DNA of 19,310 nucleotides from CAIWHR01 sp040006895 (GTDB lineage Bacteria > Pseudomonadota > Gammaproteobacteria > Burkholderiales > Casimicrobiaceae). The notes below the pieces were generated by a model, which worked only from the letters and a program-made list of their open reading frames with translations, was not told the origin of the DNA and searched no databases. Position 1 is the stretch's first letter. Each line of letters starts with the position of its first letter. A program made the position numbers and the translations under genes. Positions 1-6,963 of the stretch are shown here, piece by piece. The stretch is from the NCBI GenBank assembly GCA_040006895.1, contig JBDTWB010000068.1, forward strand, positions 1 to 19,310, given 5' to 3'.

Positions 1-54
1 GCATGGCAGGAACCCGTCGCGTGAGCGTATCCCTAGGCGGGTGACAGGCCGGCG

Positions 55-60
55 TTTAAT
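55..60 (+). promoter_or_regulatory. Possible -10 box for the ETF-QO gene
   Basis: TTTAAT matches the sigma-70 -10 consensus at five of six positions and sits in otherwise GC-rich DNA. No good -35 lies 16-18 bases upstream, so this is weak. If real, transcription would begin near base 67, which excludes the ATG at 61 and agrees with translation starting at 106. Confidence 0.25.
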
Positions 61-105
61 ATGACCATCGCCGGTTTCGGCGCGATCGAAGCAAGTCAGG
101 GGGCG

Positions 106-1773
106 ATGGTGGAACGCGAGGCGATGGAGTACGACGTCGTGATCGTCGGTGGTGGACCGGCGGGGCTTGCCGCGGCGATCCGGCTGAAGCAGCTCGCCGC
201 TGGCGATGGTCGCGAGGTCGCGGTGTGCGTGCTGGAAAAGGGCTCGGAAATCGGCGCCCATGTCCTGTCGGGGGCGGTGATGGATCCGCGGGCATTGACG
301 GAGCTGCTTCCGGACTGGTCCAGCATGGGCGCACCCCTGGACACCCCGGTCACGGAGGACCGGTTCCTCGTCCTCACCGCGCTGAAGGCGCACCGCATCC
401 CGCAGGGCCTGATGCCGCCGCTCATGAAGAACCACGGCATGTACATCGCGAGTCTCGGCAACGTCTGTCGCTGGCTCGCGACGCAGGCCGAAGGTCTGGG
501 GGTGGAAATCTATCCGGGCTTCGCGGCGACCGAGGTGCTCTTCGACGCGGACGGCGCCGTACGCGGCGTCGCGACCGGCGACGTCGGGATCGGCCGCTCC
601 GGCGAGCCCAAGCCCGATCACCAGCGCGGGATGGAGCTCCATGCGAAATACACCCTGGTCGCAGAGGGCTCGCGCGGCTCGCTCGCGCAGGAACTCATGG
701 CCCGCTACGACCTGCGCGACGGCGTCGATCCGCAGAAGTACGGAATCGGGATCAAGGAACTCTGGGAGGTCGCCCCGGACAAGCACCAGCGCGGGCTGGT
801 CGTGCATACCCAGGGCTGGCCCCTAGATGCCGACACCGGGGGTGGCTCCTTCCAGTATCACTTCGGCGACAACCTCGTGGCGGTCGGGTTCGTGGTGCAC
901 CTCGACTACCGCAATCCCCACCTGTCACCCTACGACGAGTTCCAGCGGTACAAGACCCATCCCGCCATCCGCAGCACGTTCGAGGGCGGCAAGCGCCTCT
1001 CGTATGGCGCCCGGGCGATCAGCGAAGGCGGCCTGCAATCGGTGCCTAAGCTCGCGTTTCCGGGCGGTGCGCTGGTCGGTTGCGCCGCAGGATTCGTCAA
1101 CGTGCCGCGCATCAAGGGCACGCACAACGCCGTGAAGACCGGCATGCTGGGCGCGGAAGCGGTTTACGCAGCGCTGGTCGCTGGTCGGATGCACGACGCG
1201 CCCACCGCGTACGACGACGCCTTCCGGTCCTCGTGGGTGTACGACGAGCTCCACAAGGTGCGTAACGTCAAGCCCGGCCTGCGCTGGGGAATGTGGGCCG
1301 GCATGGCACACGGCGGCCTGCATATGTGGCTCAACGACCTCGGGTTGGGTGCGCTCGTCCCGTGGACCTTGCATCACCGTCACGCCGACCACGAGACCTT
1401 GCGGCCTGCAGCCGAGATGCCCCCGATCGCGTATCCGAAGTACGACGGGGTGCTCACCTTCGACAAGATGTCCTCGGTGTTTCTTTCCAACACCAACCAC
1501 GAAGAGGACCAGCCGGTGCATCTGCAGTTGCGGGAACCGGCCATTCCAGTCGAGGTCAACCTGCGGTTGTACGACGGCCCGGAGCAGCGCTACTGCCCGG
1601 CCGGGGTGTACGAGTTCGTGCCGTCAGGCAACACGGCCGGCGCCGCCATGCGGCTGCAGATCAACGCGCAGAACTGCGTGCACTGCAAGACGTGCGACAT
1701 CAAGGACCCGCGCCAGAACATCAAGTGGGTGCCGCCGGAAGGCGGCGGGGGTCCGAACTACACCGGCATGTAG
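106..1773 (+). CDS. Electron transfer flavoprotein-ubiquinone oxidoreductase (ETF-QO)
   Basis: This inner-membrane-associated flavo-iron-sulfur protein takes electrons from reduced ETF and passes them to ubiquinone. The translation shows the FAD-binding Rossmann motif VGGGPAG at residues 14-20. The C-terminal [4Fe-4S] ligands are Cys497, Cys524, Cys527 and Cys530, the last three in the spacing CxxCxxC, and the protein ends with the typical PNYTGM. The 555-residue length fits bacterial ETF-QO. I prefer the ATG at 106, giving MVEREAMEYDVVIVGGG, because bacterial homologues commonly begin with this ERExMExDVVIVG pattern and a G-rich ribosome-site-like stretch precedes it. An in-frame ATG at 61 would add 15 residues unlike the family, and an ATG at 124 is also possible. 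It converges on the ROK kinase gene with about 20 bases between. Its redox partners appear at the far right of the window (etfA and an acyl-CoA dehydrogenase), about 15 kb away on the other strand. Confidence 0.96.
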   Translation: MVEREAMEYDVVIVGGGPAGLAAAIRLKQLAAGDGREVAVCVLEKGSEIGAHVLSGAVMDPRALTELLPDWSSMGAPLDTPVTEDRFLVLTALKAHRIPQGLMPPLMKNHGMYIASLGNVCRWLATQAEGLGVEIYPGFAATEVLFDADGAVRGVATGDVGIGRSGEPKPDHQRGMELHAKYTLVAEGSRGSLAQELMARYDLRDGVDPQKYGIGIKELWEVAPDKHQRGLVVHTQGWPLDADTGGGSFQYHFGDNLVAVGFVVHLDYRNPHLSPYDEFQRYKTHPAIRSTFEGGKRLSYGARAISEGGLQSVPKLAFPGGALVGCAAGFVNVPRIKGTHNAVKTGMLGAEAVYAALVAGRMHDAPTAYDDAFRSSWVYDELHKVRNVKPGLRWGMWAGMAHGGLHMWLNDLGLGALVPWTLHHRHADHETLRPAAEMPPIAYPKYDGVLTFDKMSSVFLSNTNHEEDQPVHLQLREPAIPVEVNLRLYDGPEQRYCPAGVYEFVPSGNTAGAAMRLQINAQNCVHCKTCDIKDPRQNIKWVPPEGGGGPNYTGM

Positions 1774-1794
1774 TGCCGGGTACGGCTAGGCGCA

Positions 1795-2715
1795 TCAGCC
1801 GGCGCCCAGCCACGCGGCGCCGCGCACGCCGCTCGAGTCGCCATGGCGATGCTGCACGAGGCGGGTGTCGACGCGGTCGGAAAATACCCAGTCGCCCAGG
1901 TAGCGGGGCACGTTGTCGTAAAGGCGCGCGATGTTCGACATGCCGCCGCCCAGCACCACGACGTCGGGATCGAGGATGTTGATGACGTGGGCAAGCGCCC
2001 GCGCAAGTCGCTCCTCGTAACGCGCCAGGGTTGCCTCGCACGCCGCATCCCCCGCGGCTGCCCGTGCCACGATCTCGGGCGGATCGAGACGAGTCCCGGC
2101 GTGGGCGAGGTGGTCGCGCACCATTCCAGGTCCGGCGACGAAGGTTTCGATGCAGCCGTGCTGGCCGCAGAAGCAGCGGAATCCGGGGCGCTCCGCGTCG
2201 ATCGGCCAGGGCAATGGGTTGTGGCCCCATTCGCCGGCGATGCCATTCGGTCCCTCGAGCACCCGGCCGTGGACAACGATGCCGCTGCCTACGCCGGTGC
2301 CGATGATGACTCCGAACACGACCCCGGCGCCGGCGCCGGCGCCGTCGCTCGCCTCCGACAAGGCAAAGCAGTTGGCATCGTTGGTGAGGTGAATCTGCCG
2401 GTCGAGCAGTTGTTCCAGGTCGCGCTGCAAGGGCTGGCCGTTGAGGCAGACCGAGTTGGATCCCCGCAGCAGGCCGCTTGCCCGCGAAGCGGAACCCGGT
2501 GTGCCGATGCCGACCGTCGCCCGGCCGACGGCCTGCTCGGTATCACGTACCAGTGCCACCATTGTCGCCAGGATCGCACGATAGTCCTCCTTGGGCGTGG
2601 GCACGCGGCGGCGGACCAACTCACGCCCCGCTGGGTCGAGCGCGACGATTTCGATCTTGGTACCGCCGAGATCGAGGCCAATGCGAACCGGCGTGGCTAT
2701 CAAGTAGGCAGGCAT
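1795..2715 (-). CDS. ROK-family sugar kinase (fructokinase/N-acetylglucosamine kinase type)
   Basis: ROK kinases phosphorylate free hexoses or amino sugars with ATP in the cytoplasm. Visible motifs, in order, are the N-terminal phosphate loop DLGGTKIE, the GIGTPGS segment, the catalytic-base context LTNDANCFALSE, the second phosphate loop GTGVGSG, the substrate motif GEWGH, and the zinc-binding CFCGQHGCIE with the family's Cys-x-Cys-x4-Cys spacing. At 306 residues it has the usual length and looks intact. There is no helix-turn-helix N-terminus, so it is an enzyme and not a NagC/Mlc-type repressor. The exact sugar cannot be read from sequence; the pattern is closest to the Mak/NagK group. It starts at an ATG without a strong ribosome site, is transcribed alone, and diverges from the small gene at 2833. 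A (GGCGCC)3 tract at 2326-2343 encodes an alternating Gly-Ala stretch before the second phosphate loop. Confidence 0.92.
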   Translation of the reverse strand: MPAYLIATPVRIGLDLGGTKIEIVALDPAGRELVRRRVPTPKEDYRAILATMVALVRDTEQAVGRATVGIGTPGSASRASGLLRGSNSVCLNGQPLQRDLEQLLDRQIHLTNDANCFALSEASDGAGAGAGVVFGVIIGTGVGSGIVVHGRVLEGPNGIAGEWGHNPLPWPIDAERPGFRCFCGQHGCIETFVAGPGMVRDHLAHAGTRLDPPEIVARAAAGDAACEATLARYEERLARALAHVINILDPDVVVLGGGMSNIARLYDNVPRYLGDWVFSDRVDTRLVQHRHGDSSGVRGAAWLGAG

Positions 2716-2832
2716 AAGCGCTGTTCGTGTCGGGAATATGTCGTCCGCCGCTGACAGAGGATCGCGGCGCCAGACGACTCTCGCACCGAGCCGCCCCGGG
2801 CACAGTGACAGTCTGGACCGACGGAGATTCCA

Positions 2833-3138
2833 ATGTCACGCGAAAAGATGCGGTGTTATTTGGCGCTGGCGCGCAACGGGTGGCTGGCGGTGTGCGTGGA
2901 CGCCGGCCTGTACGCGAGCGGCGCCACGCCTGAAGCGGCGCGCGCGGCGCTGGACGGCAAGCTCGAGAACTACTGTCACGCCGGCGACGGTCCGGGCGCG
3001 CGACAGGAGCCGAGCAACGCACATGGCCTCGTCGCCCACCTCGCCTACTGGCGCGCCAGATTCTCCAAGGGTCCGTCGGGCCAGCCGCTGGCCTATGTGT
3101 TCCGCCGGCCGCCGGTGCTGATCTTCGGGCTTGCCTGA
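2833..3138 (+). CDS. Small orphan protein, HicB-like N-terminal pattern
   Basis: This is a 101-residue soluble protein that I do not recognise with confidence. It has a good ribosome site (GGAG about 7 bases before the ATG) and a clear terminator about 50 bases after its stop, so it looks like a genuine single-gene transcript. Residues about 7-45 follow the pattern hydrophobic-x-Ala...Gly-Trp-x-Ala...Asp...Leu-x-Ala-x-Gly-x-Thr-x-Glu-Ala-Ala, which resembles the partial RNase H fold of HicB/UPF0150 antitoxin-type proteins. The C-terminal half (Trp, Arg-rich, ending in a hydrophobic PPVLIFGLA) does not match a HicB DNA-binding domain, and no HicA toxin gene lies beside it. It diverges from the ROK kinase gene. 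A free-standing HicB-like domain is an inference from pattern only. Confidence 0.7.
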   Translation: MSREKMRCYLALARNGWLAVCVDAGLYASGATPEAARAALDGKLENYCHAGDGPGARQEPSNAHGLVAHLAYWRARFSKGPSGQPLAYVFRRPPVLIFGLA

Positions 3139-3186
3139 GGGCGCGGCGGTGACCCGGGGGTGACCCCGACCGGACGGCGCCAACGC

Positions 3187-3207
3187 AACCGGGCGACGCG
3201 CCCGGTT
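3187..3207 (+). terminator. Intrinsic terminator-like hairpin after the 2833 gene
   Basis: A perfect 9-bp stem (AACCGGGCG / CGCCCGGTT) with a 3-base loop (ACG) is followed by the pyrimidine run CTTCCT. It sits about 50 bases after the stop of the small gene and before the isoprenoid genes, so it would separate two transcription units. The U-tract is short, so efficiency is uncertain. Confidence 0.5.
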
Positions 3208-3241
3208 CTTCCTGTCCGGCGCCGGAAGGGGCGTGCGGTTT

Positions 3242-3270
3242 CGCCTGTTTCCCCTGTCCAGGGGAAGGCG
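3242..3270. promoter_or_regulatory. Inverted repeat upstream of the isoprenoid genes; possible operator
   Basis: TTCCCCTG-TC-CAGGGGAA is a perfect 8-bp inverted repeat (3249-3266). It is extended, after a two-base bulge, by the outer arms CGCCT (3242-3246) and AGGCG (3266-3270), which share one base with the inner arm. A possible -10 box, TATCCT (3275-3280), follows directly, which would place the repeat over the -35 region. The next gene starts at 3321. An operator or an RNA hairpin in the leader are both possible. Confidence 0.35.
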
Positions 3271-3320
3271 CAGGTATCCTCTTACAGGTCCCGACGGGCA
3301 CGTGAACCTCGAGAGGCACC

Positions 3321-4034
3321 TTGCACGAGGCCGACCGCAGTGATGAATGGTTCGTCCCCCGCTTTGGCCCGCGGCGCTTCCGGCTGGCCGTCGGCTTGCT
3401 GTTCCTCCCGTACACCGGAATGGTCCTATCGTTCACCGTCCTCGGCGGATTGCTCGCGCCGGCCGTCGATTGGGAGCGCCTGCTGGCACTGCTGGTGATC
3501 TACGCGCTGGCGCTCGGCATCGGCGCGCACGCCCTCGATGCCCTGGGCAGCCATAGCGTCAAGCCTTGGGGCGCCGTATTTTCGCCGGCCGCACTGCGCA
3601 CCGTGGCCATCGTTTCACTCGTGGCTGCCTACGCCATCGGCATCTGGTACATGCAGCGGCACGCCCCCTGGCTGTGGCCCATCGCCTTGGCCGAAGGCTT
3701 TTTCGTGCTGGCCTACAACCTCGAATGGTTCGGTGGACGATTCCACACTGACGGCTGGTTCGCTTTTTCCTGGGGCGCACTTCCCGCGCTCGCGGGATAT
3801 GTCCTGCAGACGAATGCACTCGGGACGAGCGCGTTGCTGCTGGCGGCAGGGACCGCGGCATTGAGCATGGTCGAGATCAAGGCGTCGCGGCCCTACAAGG
3901 CGCTGCGTGCCGGCCGGTCCCGCGCCGACGCATCGTTGCTGGTGCCACTCGAACGCATCCTGCAGGGCGTCAGCCTGGGCACGATCCTGCTCACCCTCGG
4001 ACTCGCGATCGCACGCTTTTCGGGTACGCCGTGA
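3321..4034 (+). CDS. UbiA-like integral membrane protein (putative prenyltransferase homologue)
   Basis: This 237-residue protein has about seven hydrophobic spans (roughly residues 20-46, 53-76, 91-111, 117-137, 145-163, 165-187 and 211-232). The segment AYNLEWFGG...FSWGALPALAGYVLQ resembles the second half of UbiA/MenA prenyltransferases, where a pattern like FGPLPVLG-YYLQT follows the second active-site loop. The canonical NDxxDxxxD motif is not present. Its place may be taken by HALDALGSH (His70, Asp73), and the second loop carries Asn133, Glu135, His142 and Asp144. Assignment to the UbiA superfamily is an inference; a catalytically different or non-catalytic member is possible. It starts with TTG at 3321, preceded by GAGAGG; an in-frame stop at 3303 excludes any start further upstream. 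The stop overlaps the GTG of the polyprenyl synthase gene by 4 bases, indicating translational coupling and a shared pathway. Confidence 0.8.
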   Translation: MHEADRSDEWFVPRFGPRRFRLAVGLLFLPYTGMVLSFTVLGGLLAPAVDWERLLALLVIYALALGIGAHALDALGSHSVKPWGAVFSPAALRTVAIVSLVAAYAIGIWYMQRHAPWLWPIALAEGFFVLAYNLEWFGGRFHTDGWFAFSWGALPALAGYVLQTNALGTSALLLAAGTAALSMVEIKASRPYKALRAGRSRADASLLVPLERILQGVSLGTILLTLGLAIARFSGTP

Positions 4035-4960
4035 GCCCGGCCGACGTGCCGTTCCCGCTGCGCTGGCATGACCTCAAGAGAACGATCGATGCGGCCGCGC
4101 CGGCATGGGTCGATCGCTTCTTCGGTGCCGCCGCCGAAGCGCACGGTGGACTCATCACGAGGCTGGTCACCGAAGGCAAGAGCGCGCGGGGCTGTTTGTG
4201 CTGCCTGATCTGCGAAGCACTCGGTGGCCGCATCGACGACGCTCTTCCCCGCGCAGTGCTCCTGGAGATCGTACAGGCGGCAACGCTCGTGCATGACGAC
4301 ATCGTCGATGGCGATTCGATGCGCCGCGGGAATGCCGCCACATGGACGGTGCTCGGCTCGCGCCGTGCGGTCCTGCTCGGTGACCTCATGTTCGCGACCG
4401 CGCTGATGCACGCGGCCCGCTCGAGCCACGCCGAGGTCAGCGTGCTCGCCGAGGCAATCGGCAGGGTTGCCGGCGGAGCGTGGCAGGAACCCATGGACTC
4501 CAGCGCCCTCATGACCGTCGATTACCCGGTACCTGCCAGCCTGTACGATCAGGTGGTGCACGGCAAGACCGGTGCACTCTTCGGCGCCGCCGGTGCACTC
4601 GGTGCCATCGCTGCCGGCGCGGGCGACGCGCAGCGCGCGGCGGCCGAACGTTTCGCCACGCGCGTGGGCGAGGCCTACCAGATGGCCGACGATTGCATGG
4701 ATCTGCTTGGGTCCGTGGAGGCGCTCCAGGACACGCAGAAGAGTGCGGCGCGCGCCGCACTCGCCGCGCATTTCGGCGCGGACAGCGACGACGCTGCAGC
4801 GGTCCCCGGCAGCACCCTGCGCGCACGGCTGCAGGAAGAGATCGCGCGCCGCCTGCGACTCGCCCGGGCCGATGTCGATCGCCTGGCCGAGGGCGGCTCC
4901 GCGGCACTGCTGCATGCGGCCCCGGCGTTCATCATCGGTTTGCAGCTGCCCCCGGGCTGA
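4031..4960 (+). CDS. trans-polyprenyl diphosphate synthase family protein
   Basis: Family members condense isopentenyl diphosphate units onto an allylic diphosphate. The first aspartate-rich motif is DDIVD at residues 89-93, followed by MRRG (97-100). The second is QMADDCMD with Asp220, Asp221 and Asp224. The substrate-binding GKxxR (49-53) and KT (179-180) are present, so the main catalytic set is intact. The fourth and fifth residues before the first motif are Thr85 and Ala84, both small, which in this family suggests a long-chain product. After the second Asp motif the usual G-K...D...GK-T-x-P segment is missing; the chain goes directly to DTQKSAARAAL. This is unusual and hints at a specialised paralogue. 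It starts at GTG within a GTGA overlap with the upstream UbiA-like gene, so the two are co-expressed. At 309 residues it is slightly short for the family. Confidence 0.9.
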   Translation: MSPADVPFPLRWHDLKRTIDAAAPAWVDRFFGAAAEAHGGLITRLVTEGKSARGCLCCLICEALGGRIDDALPRAVLLEIVQAATLVHDDIVDGDSMRRGNAATWTVLGSRRAVLLGDLMFATALMHAARSSHAEVSVLAEAIGRVAGGAWQEPMDSSALMTVDYPVPASLYDQVVHGKTGALFGAAGALGAIAAGAGDAQRAAAERFATRVGEAYQMADDCMDLLGSVEALQDTQKSAARAALAAHFGADSDDAAAVPGSTLRARLQEEIARRLRLARADVDRLAEGGSAALLHAAPAFIIGLQLPPG

Positions 4961-4970
4961 GCCACGGCGC

Positions 4971-5702
4971 TCATTGCGGGGCGCGGGCGTGGACGAGCGC
5001 CGAGCCACAAAGCGTCAGGTACTCGACCCGCACGTCGACGAATCCCTCCGCGCGCAGGAGCGGCGGCAGCTCCTCCAGCCAGCGCGTCCGCTCGATGAGC
5101 GCCGGGAGGCCGTGATAGATCTCGTGCCACGAGGGCAATGCCCTCGCCACGGTCTGCTGCATGACCGCGAAATACCCGCGCCAGGTGGCGCGCAGGAATG
5201 CACCGGGTGGCAGCGTGAAATCGTGCATCAGCAGCACGCCACCGGGCACCAGCATCGCGCGGTTCTGCGCGATCAGCCGTGGCAGGTCGGCGTACTTGGC
5301 AAGGTAGGACGAGGTAATGCAGTCGAACGGGGCCGTGCTGGCGAAATCCTCCGCCCGCGACAGGACCAGGGACACACGCGGGTTGGGGGCACGCGCCAGC
5401 TTGCCGCGGGCAACGGCGAGATACTCGTCGCGGAGCTCGACGCCGACCACGTCGCAACGCGGTCGGGCCGCGGCGATGGCCAGGGTCGAAATGCCCGTAC
5501 CGCAGGCGAGGTCGAGGACACGCCGCGCATCGGTCGGGATGCCCTGCACGATGCGTCGTTTCCACAGGCGGTCGATGCCGAGCGTCGCCCAGTGCACCAT
5601 CGCGTCGTAACTCGTAGCGGTGCCGTCGAAAAAACGTTCGACAAGCGCCACTCGAGCGTCGCCGCGATCCGCGGCCGCGTGCTGCCTTCCCGCGGCCGTC
5701 AC
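4971..5702 (-). CDS. UbiE-like SAM-dependent methyltransferase
   Basis: This is a class I methyltransferase. SAM-binding motif I is VLDLACGTG at residues 62-70, with an acidic residue (Glu89) ending the next strand in VVGVELRDEYL. The N-terminal helix region YDAMVHWATLGIDRLWKRR closely resembles the YDxMNDxMSxGxHRxWK region of UbiE/MenG quinone C-methyltransferases, so the substrate may be a prenylated ring. The open frame extends upstream to an ATG at 5873, but that extension is Arg/Pro-rich and unlike the family. I prefer the GTG at 5702 (243 residues, preceded by GGGAT); a GTG at 5651 is also possible. It converges on the polyprenyl synthase gene with about 10 bases between. Neighbourhood and family both point to an isoprenoid-quinone-like product, but the enzyme is not shown to be the general UbiE. 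Confidence 0.85.
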   Translation of the reverse strand: MTAAGRQHAAADRGDARVALVERFFDGTATSYDAMVHWATLGIDRLWKRRIVQGIPTDARRVLDLACGTGISTLAIAAARPRCDVVGVELRDEYLAVARGKLARAPNPRVSLVLSRAEDFASTAPFDCITSSYLAKYADLPRLIAQNRAMLVPGGVLLMHDFTLPPGAFLRATWRGYFAVMQQTVARALPSWHEIYHGLPALIERTRWLEELPPLLRAEGFVDVRVEYLTLCGSALVHARAPQ

Positions 5703-6008
5703 GGCGCGATCCCGCGACGGGTGGTTCGCGCCCGATCGCAGGCGGCGCCGAGTGCGGCGTGCGCGGCTGGCAAAGACCGGTTGCAATGGTGAAAGTGAAG
5801 GACCGCCGCGATGCGGCGGGGGGAACCGGGTCGCGCCCCGTCGCGGGGCAACACCAACGCACCCTTCATGCATGTTCCTTGGATAGTCCCTGGCAGCGCA
5901 TGATGCCCGAGAACGATGAGCGGGGATGCAACGTCCCGCGCAGTCCGCGACGTGGCGCGACGCACCGGCAGACGGCGGCGCACACGTCCGGGGACCGCCC
6001 GCCCCGAA
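5703..6008. other. Stretch without a supported gene
   Basis: The left part (to 5873) is open in the methyltransferase frame, but its translation is Arg/Pro-rich and family-unlike, so I leave it out unless the longer start is used. The remainder has no convincing frame on either strand. A short dyad GCGGG...CCCGC lies around 5920-5940. The 100-aa gene at 6009-6311 is transcribed toward this region. Confidence 0.5.
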
Positions 6009-6311
6009 TCATCGCGCCCGGGTGACGAGCCACGACTGGGCATAGTCCACCGCGTTCAACCGCTCGAACCCCGATAGGGTGAACGCCAGCGGGCTCATGG
6101 CCATGATCGCCGGATCGTAGAGTGGCGGCAGCTGGTCGGGATCCACGGGCCGTTGCGGGTCGAGCAGCCGGGCGAGCCGTACGTAGCGGTGCAGCTCATC
6201 GTCGAACACCTGCTCGACCCGCAGGTCCCCGCACGCGGTCGAGCCGTTGACCATTTCTCGCCGCGGCAACGCCTTGCCGCGATATCGCATCCGCAGAACC
6301 GTGAACTGCAT
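6009..6311 (-). CDS. Conserved-looking hypothetical protein, 100 aa
   Basis: I do not recognise a named family. The 100 residues are soluble, without a signal peptide or membrane span. They show a strand-like start (MQFTVLRMRYRG), an acidic central part with several tyrosines (LHRYVRLARLLDPQ), and a C-terminal block PLYDPAIMAMSPLAFTLSGF followed by YAQSWLVT. That block has the amphipathic, aromatic character of a folded small domain and I believe it recurs in proteobacterial hypothetical proteins. An ATG at 6395 would add 28 residues but would put a striking inverted repeat inside the gene, so I choose the ATG at 6311. It has no clear ribosome site; the dyad at 6316-6347 occupies the leader. 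The gene stands alone between gene-poor flanks. Confidence 0.6.
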   Translation of the reverse strand: MQFTVLRMRYRGKALPRREMVNGSTACGDLRVEQVFDDELHRYVRLARLLDPQRPVDPDQLPPLYDPAIMAMSPLAFTLSGFERLNAVDYAQSWLVTRAR

Positions 6312-6315
6312 TGGT

Positions 6316-6347
6316 CGTAGTACCGTATGGTTGTACGGTATTCTACG
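6316..6347 (-). promoter_or_regulatory. Large inverted repeat over the promoter of the 6009-6311 gene; likely operator
   Basis: Read on the - strand this is CGTAG-AA-TACCGTA-CAACCA-TACGGTA-CTACG: a perfect 7-bp inner inverted repeat and a 5-bp outer repeat, offset by two bases. A -10-like TAGAAT (5/6 consensus, 6340-6345 on the - strand) overlaps the upstream arm, placing a start site inside the dyad about 20-25 bases before the ATG at 6311. A perfect dyad over a -10 box is the usual layout for a repressor site. The binding protein is unknown. Confidence 0.5.
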
Positions 6348-6737
6348 GCAGCTTTGCGCGCGCAGTACGTTCTGACGAGTGTCACCACAGGGCATGCTTC
6401 TCGCTTGATCGGCGGCTTCGGGCCGGCCGTTCCTCCGGCGTCGATCCAGGTCTGAGGACCGCGCCGGTCAAGCAAAGGCATCAGTCGAAGGCCGCGCGAT
6501 GGGTAACGACCAGACGATCGGCAAGGCCATCGGTCAAGCCGGGCGATGACCGCCGCGTGGGAAAGGAGAGGCATACGCGACGCGCAAATCTTGCTCGACA
6601 CCGGCGCAAAGTTTACGTCGCTGTCTCGACCTGCGTGACCATGGTTGCGACGCGCCAAGCTGCAATCCGGCAGACTTTCATGGAGCGAAGAACGAGCGAA
6701 TCGAGCTTGGCGTCATCAGGCGGTGGGCAGACCACCC

Positions 6738-6755
6738 CCGTGCAGGCCTGCACGG
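6738..6755. repeat. Perfect 18-bp palindrome
   Basis: CCGTGCAGGCCTGCACGG equals its own reverse complement over all 18 bases. A second dyad, GGTGG-GCAGA-CCACC (6722-6736), lies two bases to its left. There is no U-tract on either side, so termination is not the obvious role; a protein-binding site or remnant of a mobile sequence are alternatives. Confidence 0.6.
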
Positions 6756-6963
6756 ATTCGCGGTGACCATCGCGATCGTATTGCTGGTCCGGATCATCGC
6801 CCTGGCTTGCGCCCAGGCGGCCCCTGGCCGGGCTCGTACCGGGCTGTTCGCCCTTGGCCACCCGCGCGCGCGGTCCACGGTCTCGCGCGATCCGCGCGTC
6901 GGCGACCGCTGCAGCGGCGTGCCGGCGAGTCGGCGCGCCAGCGGCCATGACGGACCTCCCCGC

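Larger units (their letters stand above)
6312..6963. other. Gene-poor interval with dyads
   Basis: No frame on either strand gives a protein-like translation; all are Arg/Pro/Ala-rich readings of GC-rich DNA. The interval holds the operator-like repeat at 6316-6347, a small hairpin GGTGG-GCAGA-CCACC at 6722-6736 and a perfect 18-bp palindrome at 6738-6755. I see no tRNA T-loop and no insertion-sequence ends. Confidence 0.5.

Noticed and set aside
3..44. Short open stretch at the left edge ending in TGA, possibly the 3' end of an upstream gene
   Set aside because: Only 13 codons with no recognisable sequence; not enough to call a partial gene.
1795..2715. ROK-type transcriptional repressor
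   Set aside because: No N-terminal helix-turn-helix; the protein starts almost directly with the phosphate-binding loop, so it is a kinase.
5703..5873. 57-residue N-terminal extension of the UbiE-like methyltransferase
   Set aside because: Arg/Pro-rich and without similarity to the family; the GTG at 5702 gives a normal-length protein.
6613..6950. Overlapping open frames on both strands in the gene-poor interval
   Set aside because: Both translations are compositionally biased, lack hydrophobic cores and ribosome sites, and span the 18-bp palindrome.
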